From Prevotellaceae bacterium UBA6858 (GTDB lineage Bacteria; Bacteroidota; Bacteroidia; Bacteroidales; Bacteroidaceae), in contig DKDC01000027.1 of assembly GCA_002451695.1 (NCBI GenBank), forward strand, positions 6,072 through 16,743: a stretch of DNA of 10,672 nt, in the 5' to 3' direction. This document shows positions 1 to 5,574 of the stretch, piece after piece. The notes below the pieces were generated by a model, which was not told the origin of the DNA, did no database searches, and was given only the letters and a program-made list of their open reading frames with translations. The translations under genes and the position numbers were made by a program. Position 1 is the first letter of the stretch. Every line of letters begins with the position of its first letter.

Positions 1-128
1 TATGTCTGACGTAATTTTTCCTGTGTCCGATGTAGTTTTTCCCATGTCCCACGTAGTTTTCGGGGTGTTTCAAAAGAAGTAACGGGTTGAGGGTTTGCGC
101 CAATTGTAGGGGCGTATTGCATACGCCC
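1..128 (+). repeat. Modular intergenic repeat, copy A (21-bp tandem units plus GC-rich box)
   Basis: Three 21-bp units run without gaps at 2-22, 23-43 and 44-64. Each reads roughly RTGTCYGAYGTA followed by a T-run and CC, with drift in the last unit. About 40 nt of spacer (65-105, including GGGTTTGCGCCAATT at 91-105) lead to a box beginning GTAGGGGCGTATTGCATA at 106. Positions 33-118 align without an indel to 3597-3682 (copy B), and 106-128 match 10591-10613 exactly in reverse complement (copy C). The unit array may continue to the left of the window. No coding function is supported. Confidence 0.85.
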
Positions 129-214
129 TTTAGCCGCTGCGTAAACCGCACGGCACACCGTCTCCGCAACATCGTAAATCCGCGCAACTCAAGGCGTATG
201 CCACACGCCCCTAC
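106..214. repeat. Imperfect inverted repeat with 22-bp arms (MITE- or REP-like)
   Basis: The left arm 106-127 and the right arm 193-214 are reverse complements at 20 of 22 positions, and the outer 10 bp (GTAGGGGCGT / ACGCCCCTAC) are perfect. They enclose about 65 bp of unrecognised, GC-rich DNA without a credible gene. Just outside lie AATT at 102-105 and AATT at 223-226. The layout resembles a non-autonomous miniature element or a paired REP-type repeat. No target-site duplication is clear, and no transposase lies in the window. Confidence 0.7.
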
Positions 215-282
215 GGAGGTGCAATTCATTTATTTATTGCATATTGGATATTTGTACGGCGATGCGGTTTGCCGATTATTTG
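215..282. other. Unassigned AT-rich spacer
   Basis: These 68 bases separate the inverted repeat at 106-214 from the terminator at 283-322. They are AT-rich and I see no gene, promoter or repeat in them. With the repeat entries and the terminator, this completes the gene-free stretch 1-347. Confidence 0.6.
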
Positions 283-322
283 CCAAAATCAAAACTTCCC
301 GAGGGGATGCCCCGGGAAGTTT
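283..322 (-). terminator. Rho-independent terminator of the oxidoreductase unit
   Basis: AAACTTCCCG (292-301) and CGGGAAGTTT (313-322) form a perfect 10-bp stem. The loop can pair further through GGGG/CCCC. Read on the minus strand, the stem is followed by TTTTGATTTTGG. It lies about 26 nt beyond the stop codon of the oxidoreductase at 348. Confidence 0.88.
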
Positions 323-347
323 GTGATGCGTAAGTCTGCGTGTGTTG

Positions 348-1748
348 TCAGCCGTTGAAACGCTTGTCGCAATAGCGCAGCTTGTACGGGCGGCGGTATT
401 CGTACCAATACAGCCTGTGCGCCGCAGCCTCCTTGTCGCCCTCGAAGCTGAGCAGCGCGGGATTCCAGCGCACGGGGCGGTTGAGTTCGCGGGCTATGTT
501 GAACAGGCAGCACAGCGTGTTGGTGCTTGCGCCATAGTCAACCGGGGCTATCGGGTTCTTGTGTCCGCGTATCGCGTCGATGAAGTTCTGCATATGGGGC
601 GAGCTTACCTCATACTGCCCTTTCTCCACCTTCTCCTCTTTCTTCTTGATGAGCGAGGGGTCGGAACACTCCAGATAGCCGCGCGCCACCTTAATCCACC
701 CTTTGTCGCCGATGAACTTGATACCCTGCGCGTCGGGGTTGTCCTCCCGGTAGGGCTGCTCGGTCATCTCAATTCCGTTGGCGTATTTCATCATGGCATA
801 TTTTGCGCCCTTGTAGCTCTGGGGTATGAACTCCACAGGACCGAGACCGTCCATGCCGAGCGCAGCCTGCACTATGTCGTACATATGCGCCCCCCAGTCG
901 GCGGGGAAGCCGTTGCCGGTTTCCTGATACCACCGCCACGCGCCCCAGAGCTGCTCGTTCTGCTCCGGGTCGAGCTTCACGACGGGGCAGATGTCGGAAT
1001 GGTAGTGTATCTTGGGGTCGTTGAGCGGCCCGAGCCACAGGTTGAAGTTGAGGTTTGCGGGTACGGGCATTTCGGGGAGGTTGAACGGTGTCGGGGGATT
1101 GCCCACGCGCACGTGAACTTTGTCGATGTGCCCAATGGCACGCTCCTGCACAAGGCGTATTGCCGTCTGGAACTCCTCGCTAGAACGCTGCTGGCTTCCC
1201 ATTTGGAACACCACGCCGTTGGCGTGGGCTGCGCTCTGCACGGCAAGTCCCTCGGTTATGGTGTAGGCAAGAGGCTTCTGACAGTAAACGTGCTTGCCCG
1301 CGTCGCAAGCGTCGATGGCTATGAGCGCGTGCCAGTGGTCGGGCGTGGCAATCTCTATGGCGTCGATGTCGGTGCGCTCCATCATCTCCTCATAGAACTC
1401 GTACATGTCGCAACGCTCCGCCATGCCTTTGCTCTTCTGCCACGCGGTAACGCGGCGGCGGAAACGTTCGCGCTTTATGGAGTCAACGTCGCAGCAGGCC
1501 GCAACCTGCACGCCCGGACACGAGGAAAAGCTGCTGAAATCGCTGCACCCCTGCTGTCCAAGCCCAATGAAACCAAGCACCACGCGGTCGCTCGGCGCAA
1601 CTTTCACTCCGTCTATCTTCCAGCTGGGGAGTATGGTGAGCGATGCGAGACCCATTGCCGAAAGGCTCAGAAAGTCGCGGCGCGAAATCTTGTCGCTCTC
1701 GTTGGGGAGCGTCTTCTTCCTGATGTTGTTCTTCAGTTTTTCTTTCAT
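348..1748 (-). CDS. Tat-exported Gfo/Idh/MocA-family oxidoreductase
   Basis: This 466-residue protein is predicted to be an NAD(P)-dependent sugar- or inositol-type oxidoreductase acting outside the cytoplasm. Residues 21-45 hold a twin-arginine signal (SRRDFLSLSAMG then a hydrophobic stretch), so it is likely exported folded with its cofactor. The Rossmann fold shows GFIGLGQQG (59-67) and the strand-2 acidic residue D87. Further family marks are TPDHWH (135-140), CQKPL (156-160, the family's EKP motif with Q for E) and DWGAHMYD (284-291), whose His is the usual catalytic-region residue. Length and layout fit the secreted Bacteroidota/Planctomycetota branch, some members of which (GH109) cleave glycosides by an NAD-dependent mechanism. 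Substrate is unknown and GH109 activity is not shown here. It follows an exported protein gene by 49 bp on the same strand, probably as one operon, and ends at a hairpin terminator. Confidence 0.93.
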   Translation of the reverse strand: MKEKLKNNIRKKTLPNESDKISRRDFLSLSAMGLASLTILPSWKIDGVKVAPSDRVVLGFIGLGQQGCSDFSSFSSCPGVQVAACCDVDSIKRERFRRRVTAWQKSKGMAERCDMYEFYEEMMERTDIDAIEIATPDHWHALIAIDACDAGKHVYCQKPLAYTITEGLAVQSAAHANGVVFQMGSQQRSSEEFQTAIRLVQERAIGHIDKVHVRVGNPPTPFNLPEMPVPANLNFNLWLGPLNDPKIHYHSDICPVVKLDPEQNEQLWGAWRWYQETGNGFPADWGAHMYDIVQAALGMDGLGPVEFIPQSYKGAKYAMMKYANGIEMTEQPYREDNPDAQGIKFIGDKGWIKVARGYLECSDPSLIKKKEEKVEKGQYEVSSPHMQNFIDAIRGHKNPIAPVDYGASTNTLCCLFNIARELNRPVRWNPALLSFEGDKEAAAHRLYWYEYRRPYKLRYCDKRFNG

Positions 1749-1797
1749 TATATATTATATTGTATGATTTGGTTGGTTGCATATTCTTTGAAAGCGT

Positions 1798-2961
1798 TCA
1801 TTTTTCCACCGCCTTGAACGCCTCCTTGCCCTCCGTGCGGCGGTAGAGGCGCAGCACGGTGCTTTCACCGTCCTTGCCCGACTTGTTTTCGGAAATGTAG
1901 AAATATCCGTTGCCGAAGGAGTGCATCCCCGTGCTGCCGTAGGGGAAGTTCCACCCCGAAATGCCGGTATTGGAATCCTGCAAGCCCCCTTGGGCGAGCG
2001 GCACTACGTTGCCCTTTTTATAATAAGGTATGCCGGTGAGCGTTTTCTTCACGCAGCGCGCCCCGGAACTGAATGCGTAGAGGCTGTAGTTGGGGAACTC
2101 CGGCTTCTTGCCGCGATACACCGCCATATACCAAAGCCCGGACGAAGCGTCATACTCCAAATTCTGCACGCCCCAGTCGGTGCTGCCGGTATATACAAAG
2201 TAGCGTCCCGCAGGTTTTGACGGGCCTTTGAACTGCGGGTTGTCCTGCGAAAGAGGTTTGGCGAACTTGCGGCACTTCGCCAAGTCGTATTGCAGAAGCA
2301 CCTGATAGTCGTTGTCGCTGCGGCTCTTGTCGCCGTAAACGCCATACGCCACGGTGAGGAAGTGCTTTCCCGAGGTTTTTCCGATGCGCGGGCCGAACGA
2401 CAATCCGTCAATCCCGCTGCACGCAAAGCGGTGGCCGAGGGTCTTTCCGCCCACACTCACCTTCGCGGAATAGTCTTCGAGAACCGTGGGCAGCGGAATG
2501 GCGGTAACTACTCCGTCCCTTTCGCCGTCCATTCCCACGCGGGTTATTTTGTCAACGTCGAAAACCGCAACGTAGAAGTTATCCCGGAACTTTTTGTCGC
2601 TTCCCTCCTTGTTCAGGATGCCACGCCCTATCGCGTCGTCCTTGTATTCGAGCGAGCCGTACACCTTGCCGTCGGTTTCGTTGAAGTCGAGGCAGCCTAA
2701 GTGTCCCAGCAAGCCGGTAACAGTACCCACCAGGTTGCCGTCAAAGTCGTACTTCGCCAGCATTGTGGTGAACGAGCAATAAACCATGCGCTTTTTAGCG
2801 TCCACGGCGATGCCTTGCACGTGAAGCGTCTTGAAAGGCCCGCACTTTATTGCCAGGGGAAGGTCGGAAACCTGCACTTGGGCGGAAAGCTGATTACAGG
2901 GGACGAGCTGCGCCAACGCCAAAAGCATTGCCAGCATACAGAAACGGTATCTCGTTTTCAT
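1798..2961 (-). CDS. Exported conserved protein of unknown function, probably beta-propeller
   Basis: This 387-residue protein begins with a Sec signal peptide (charged MKTRYR, hydrophobic core, likely cleavage after LSA at about residue 27). The mature part is rich in short beta-strand segments of the type IAVDAKKRMVYCSF (51-64) and KYDFDGNLVGTVTG (70-83), spaced as in propeller blades. Conspicuous motifs are GLLGHLGCLDF (83-93) and GSLEYKDDAIG (102-112). I recognise no catalytic signature and cannot give a function. The propeller fold is inferred from strand pattern alone. It starts at ATG 2961 and is followed after 49 bp by the Tat-exported oxidoreductase, which suggests that both work on the same extracytoplasmic substrate. 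Only a weak -7-like TAAATTAG lies upstream (2983-2990, minus strand). Confidence 0.85.
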   Translation of the reverse strand: MKTRYRFCMLAMLLALAQLVPCNQLSAQVQVSDLPLAIKCGPFKTLHVQGIAVDAKKRMVYCSFTTMLAKYDFDGNLVGTVTGLLGHLGCLDFNETDGKVYGSLEYKDDAIGRGILNKEGSDKKFRDNFYVAVFDVDKITRVGMDGERDGVVTAIPLPTVLEDYSAKVSVGGKTLGHRFACSGIDGLSFGPRIGKTSGKHFLTVAYGVYGDKSRSDNDYQVLLQYDLAKCRKFAKPLSQDNPQFKGPSKPAGRYFVYTGSTDWGVQNLEYDASSGLWYMAVYRGKKPEFPNYSLYAFSSGARCVKKTLTGIPYYKKGNVVPLAQGGLQDSNTGISGWNFPYGSTGMHSFGNGYFYISENKSGKDGESTVLRLYRRTEGKEAFKAVEK

Positions 2962-3092
2962 GGCTTTTTAATTTTCAAGGTGCTAATTTACGTTTTTTAT
3001 GCCGTTCGGGCAGATGTTTTTCCAATCTATTTCTTTTATCACAATCATTTCGGGTATGCATTGCAGTTTTTGCGAAGAAAAAGCCCGCAAAA

Positions 3093-3124
3093 TTTGGCTG
3101 TTTGAAATAATCCCCTTACTTTTG
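3093..3124 (+). promoter_or_regulatory. Consensus Bacteroidota promoter of the SRP RNA-tRNA unit
   Basis: The -33 box TTTG (3093-3096) and -7 box TACTTTTG (3117-3124, a full match to TAnnTTTG) are 20 nt apart, within the usual 19-21 nt spacing of Bacteroidota primary-sigma promoters. Transcription should start near 3131, about 20 nt before the SRP RNA body. This is the best promoter in the window, as expected for a stable-RNA gene. Confidence 0.85.
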
Positions 3125-3149
3125 CACCGCATTTCGCAAAAAGCAGCAC

Positions 3150-3252
3150 ATGGGTAGGTGCTGCACGGCTAGCTCCCTCTGAATCCTCCAGGGCGTGATT
3201 GCAGCAAAGGTAGGCTGGTTGTAGCGGCGCGATGCAGTGAGCTTACCCACCC
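3150..3252 (+). ncRNA. ffs: Small bacterial signal recognition particle RNA (4.5S-like)
   Basis: About 100 nt fold into one long hairpin. TGGGTA (3151-3156) pairs with TACCCA (3244-3249), CTGCA (3161-3165) with TGCAG (3233-3237), GCTA (3168-3171) with TAGC (3222-3225), and CCAG (3188-3191) with CTGG (3215-3218). The apical part has the SRP domain IV pattern: CAGG on the 5' side, and GCAGCAAAGGTAG on the 3' side (E. coli has GCAGCCAAGGCAG there). This RNA binds Ffh and assists co-translational targeting of membrane and exported proteins. It is followed directly by tRNA-Thr and preceded by a consensus promoter. The mature ends are estimated from pairing, so a few nucleotides are uncertain. The apical loop looks unusual (see findings). 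Confidence 0.88.
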
Positions 3253-3326
3253 GCCTCTTTAGCTCAGTTGGCCAGAGCACGTGATTTGTAATCTCGGGGT
3301 CGTTGGTTCGAATCCGACAAGAGGCT
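3253..3326 (+). tRNA. tRNA-Thr, anticodon UGU
   Basis: A complete 74-nt cloverleaf. The acceptor GCCTCTT pairs with AAGAGGC (3319-3325) and the discriminator is T at 3326. The D stem is GCTC/GAGC. The anticodon loop TTTGTAA carries TGT, which reads ACA and other ACN threonine codons. The T arm is GTTGG-TTCGAAT-CCGAC. The anticodon stem CGTGA/TCTCG has one U-U mismatch at its middle pair. CCA is not encoded, so it must be added by the nucleotidyltransferase. The gene follows the SRP RNA with no spacer and is followed by a terminator, so it is probably co-transcribed with it. Confidence 0.97.
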
Positions 3327-3376
3327 CAAAACAAAGGCGAGGCGCATCAGGATGCCAGCCGCAATGCAAACAGCAC

Positions 3377-3424
3377 AAACCGCAACTTAGGCAAGACAAA
3401 CCAAGTTGCGGTTTTTCCTTTTTT
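3377..3424 (+). terminator. Terminator of the SRP RNA-tRNA unit
   Basis: AAACCGCAACTT (3377-3388) and AAGTTGCGGTTT (3403-3414) make a perfect 12-bp stem with a 14-nt loop, followed by TTCCTTTTTT. It lies 50 nt after the tRNA 3' end. Its left arm resembles that of the hairpin at 3727-3764. Confidence 0.9.
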
Positions 3425-3535
3425 GATGCCACAGGGGGCGGAATGCCCGGATTTTCCACAACCCTCTGGTTTCCAAAGAATTGTCCTTGTTTCAAAGAAA
3501 GTATATAAGTTTTTGTTTTCCAGAACTTTGCAACG

Positions 3536-3689
3536 GCGAAAATTATGTCCGATGCAGGAAAAATTATATCAGACATAATTCAAACTACATCAGACATAGT
3601 TTTTCCCATGTCCCATGCAGTTTCCTGGGTGTCTGGGGAGAAATAACCGGCCGAGGGTTTGCGCCAATTGCAGGGGCGTATGGCATGCC
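3536..3689. repeat. Modular intergenic repeat, copy B, with unit inversion
   Basis: Three 21-bp units in reverse orientation (3536-3556, 3557-3577, 3578-3598) meet a plus-oriented part. That part, 3597-3682, aligns to 33-118 of copy A without an indel and includes GAGGGTTTGCGCCAATTG (3653-3670). The GC-rich box follows (CAGGGGCGTATGGCATGCC, 3671-3689) but is diverged relative to copies A and C and has no opposing arm. The inversion creates pairs such as AATTATGTC (3541-3549) with GACATAATT (3572-3580). Confidence 0.82.
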
Positions 3690-3714
3690 AGCGCACGAAC
3701 CACACCGCGAGCCG

Positions 3715-3764
3715 TTGCCAAAACAAAAACCGCAGCTTGGGCGGGAATGCCCAAACTGCGGTTT
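3715..3764 (-). terminator. Terminator of the Nif3-zinc-ribbon operon
   Basis: The arms 3727-3742 and 3749-3764 form a 16-bp stem. Its single irregular pair is a G-U wobble only when transcribed from the minus strand. The minus-strand transcript continues into TTTTTGTTTTGG. It lies about 70 nt beyond the stop of the zinc-ribbon gene. Confidence 0.87.
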
Positions 3765-3836
3765 GCAGGAGGGAACGGCGGCATCATGCGCCACACACTC
3801 CCTATTGCGCTGACGTTGCGGGGAATGCCCCTCAAA

Positions 3837-4715
3837 TCAAGCCTCGAACTCGGGCTTTTCGTCCTCCTCTTGCTTGGCTTTCTTTGTTGCGGCAGCCTTG
3901 CGTACCGTTGTCTTGCGTGCCTTGCGCTTCGGCTTCTCCTCCTCAACCTTGGGAGTTTCCACACCTGCAAGTTCGGGGTCGATGAGGATGCGCCCGCAAT
4001 ATTCGCAGACAATCACCTTTTTGCGCATACGGATGTCAATCTGGCGCTGGGGCGGGACCTTGTTGAAGCATCCGCCGCACGAGTCGCGCTGCACGTAAAC
4101 AATGCCCAAGCCGTTGCGGCTGTTCTTGCGTATGCGCTTGAAGGCGTTCAAAAGGCGCGGCTCTATGGTCTCCTCTACGTCGAGAGCCTTTGAGCGGAGG
4201 TCGTCTTCCTGCGCCTTTGTCTCGGCAACAATTCCGTCGAGTTCCGACTTCTTGTGCTTCAGGTTGTCCTCTAGTTCCTCTATCTGCGCGTTGTTCCTGG
4301 CGATGTCCTCCTTGAGTTCCTCAACCTTCGCGCCAGCCTGACCTATCTTTTTCTGCGCCAGCTCTATTTCGAGCGACTGGAACTCAATCTCCTTGCTCAG
4401 CGTGTCGTATTCGCGGTTGTTGCGCACGTGGTCGATCTGCTCCTTGTAGCGGTCTATCGACGTTTGGGATTTCTCTATCCCCCCGCGCAGCGCGGCAATG
4501 TTCTTTTTGTGCGAAGCTATTTCGTCTTCAATTTTCTGATTGCGGGTGCGAAGCCGGCTTATCTCGTCCTCTATGTCCTGCACCTCAAGCGGAAGCTCCC
4601 CCCGAAGGCTTTTAATCTTGTCGATTTCCGACATGAGCGTCTGCAGCTTGTAAAGGGCGCTGAGCTTCTCCTCCACTGTCATTTCGTTGGAGTCCTTGTT
4701 CACTTCTTTAATCAT
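3837..4715 (-). CDS. Coiled-coil C4-type zinc-ribbon protein (DUF164/CT398 type)
   Basis: This 292-residue cytoplasmic protein has a long alpha-helical coiled coil (about residues 10-185, dense in Glu/Lys/Arg heptads, with RNNREYDTLSKEIEFQ at 98-113). A zinc ribbon with Cys213, Cys216, Cys237 and Cys240 (CGGC and CEYC pairs) follows, then a Lys/Arg/Ala-rich tail (about 255-292) that resembles basic nucleic-acid-binding tails. The coiled coil plus C4 ribbon is the signature of a widespread bacterial family without an agreed general role; the chlamydial member CT398 has been linked to sigma-54 and type III secretion proteins. The start codon lies 3 nt after the stop of the Nif3-like gene, so the two are translated from one message, and a terminator follows. 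Function here is unknown. Confidence 0.92.
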   Translation of the reverse strand: MIKEVNKDSNEMTVEEKLSALYKLQTLMSEIDKIKSLRGELPLEVQDIEDEISRLRTRNQKIEDEIASHKKNIAALRGGIEKSQTSIDRYKEQIDHVRNNREYDTLSKEIEFQSLEIELAQKKIGQAGAKVEELKEDIARNNAQIEELEDNLKHKKSELDGIVAETKAQEDDLRSKALDVEETIEPRLLNAFKRIRKNSRNGLGIVYVQRDSCGGCFNKVPPQRQIDIRMRKKVIVCEYCGRILIDPELAGVETPKVEEEKPKRKARKTTVRKAAATKKAKQEEDEKPEFEA

Positions 4716-4718
4716 TGT

Positions 4719-5498
4719 TCAAAGATATTTTATTGGATTTGTTTCTGTTTCGGTTGTGTCCACGCGCAATGCGGGAAATTCCGCCTTTATTGTGCCGCAG
4801 AAAATCTCCGTCGTGAACTTTTCCGTCTGGTAATGCCCCGCCACGGCAATTTGTATCTCGTCCTCGTGTCCGAACCAGTCGTGGTAGTGCATCTCTCCCG
4901 TGAGGAACGCATCACAGCCGGCGGCAACGGCGTTTTGCAGGAGGAAAGCCCCCGCGCCGCCGCATATTCCCACCTTGGAAATGCCGTGGTCGAAACTGCA
5001 ACTGTTGTGCATCAGACTTTCCACACCAAACACGTCTTTTACCTTTTGCAGAAACTCCGCCGTGCCAAGCGGTTGCGGAAGAACGGCGACAACCCCGCTG
5101 CCGCTTTCGGCATCCTTGGGCTGGAGAAAGCACTCCACCGCCGCGCCGAGCTTTTCGGCAATCTTGTAGTTCACCCCGCCCCGGGCATTGTCGAGGTTGG
5201 TGTGGGCGGCATACACGGCTATGCGGTTTTCAATCGCCTTTACAACGCAGCGTTCCGCCGTGTTGCGCCCGGCGATGCACTTCAGCCCGTGGAAAAGCAG
5301 CGGGTGGTGCGCCACAATGAGGTTCGCCCCGCAGGCAACGGCTTCGTCCACCACAGCCTCGGTTACGTCCAAACACAATAAGACCCCTGAAACTTCCGCC
5401 TCCGTTTGTCCAATCTGCAAGCCTGCATTGTCGAAGCCGTCTTGCAGCGGCAGAGGCGCGAAACGCTCAAGGGTCGCAATGACATCCTTTATCTTCAC
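4719..5498 (-). CDS. Nif3-like dinuclear metal-centre protein (YbgI/Nif3 family)
   Basis: This protein belongs to the Nif3/YbgI family, which forms toroidal hexamers with a two-metal site; suggested roles include GTP cyclohydrolase I type 2 activity, but none is generally accepted. Numbered from the chosen start (259 residues), metal-ligand motifs are AHHPLLF (63-69), HTNLD (99-103), GEMHYHD (201-207) and GHYQTEK (221-227). VGICGGAGA (176-184) is the family's glycine-rich turn. The frame extends upstream to an ATG at 5537, but a perfect -7 box (5533-5526) falls inside that extension. I therefore prefer GTG at 5498, which gives the family-typical beginning VKIKDVIATLE. It is first in an operon with the C4 zinc-ribbon gene, 3 nt downstream, an association common in Bacteroidota. 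Confidence 0.92.
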   Translation of the reverse strand: MKIKDVIATLERFAPLPLQDGFDNAGLQIGQTEAEVSGVLLCLDVTEAVVDEAVACGANLIVAHHPLLFHGLKCIAGRNTAERCVVKAIENRIAVYAAHTNLDNARGGVNYKIAEKLGAAVECFLQPKDAESGSGVVAVLPQPLGTAEFLQKVKDVFGVESLMHNSCSFDHGISKVGICGGAGAFLLQNAVAAGCDAFLTGEMHYHDWFGHEDEIQIAVAGHYQTEKFTTEIFCGTIKAEFPALRVDTTETETNPIKYL

Positions 5499-5525
5499 GC
5501 GGATATGTTTATTCCTTACCGATTG

Positions 5526-5533
5526 CAAAGGTA
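5526..5533 (-). promoter_or_regulatory. -7 box for the Nif3-zinc-ribbon operon
   Basis: TACCTTTG on the minus strand matches the Bacteroidota -7 consensus TAnnTTTG exactly. Transcription would start near 5519, about 20 nt before the GTG start at 5498 and downstream of the alternative ATG at 5537. No good -33 box lies at the expected spacing. Confidence 0.62.
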
Positions 5534-5574
5534 GCAATTAATTTTGGTTTGCCGCTCATTGGCGGGTATTTATG

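Larger units (their letters stand above)
3327..3836. other. Gene-free interval between tRNA-Thr and the zinc-ribbon gene
   Basis: This stretch holds the tRNA trailer and terminator (to 3424), an unassigned spacer with a small GGGC/GCCC hairpin (3436-3448), repeat copy B (3536-3689), and the minus-strand terminator of the zinc-ribbon gene (3715-3764). A last short G/C hairpin lies at 3820-3831. Open frames here have no recognisable domain and overlap the repeat and hairpins, so none is annotated. Confidence 0.75.

Noticed and set aside
2..64. Possible CRISPR array
   Set aside because: The 21-bp units are adjacent, without unique spacers, they are diverged, and no cas gene is present.
87..326. 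Short open frame through repeat copy A
   Set aside because: It runs across the inverted repeat and into the minus-strand terminator, has no family features, and is best explained by the repeat being open by chance.
342..1817. Long plus-strand open frame of 491 codons
   Set aside because: It lies antisense to the oxidoreductase gene, whose minus-strand product has clear Tat, Rossmann and catalytic motifs. The plus-strand translation has no recognisable domain. Long antisense frames are common in GC-rich genes.
3150..3252. tmRNA, 6S RNA or riboswitch as an alternative identity
   Set aside because: The length, the single long hairpin and the CAGG / GCAGC-AAGG apical pattern fit small SRP RNA. 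There is no tag reading frame and no downstream coding gene on this strand to regulate.
3481..3813. Open frames across repeat copy B and the minus-strand terminator
   Set aside because: Several overlapping frames on both strands are open here because the 21-bp units lack stops. None has a recognisable product.
4428..5381. Plus-strand open frame of 317 codons
   Set aside because: It is antisense to the Nif3-like and zinc-ribbon genes and shows no domain, start context or promoter.
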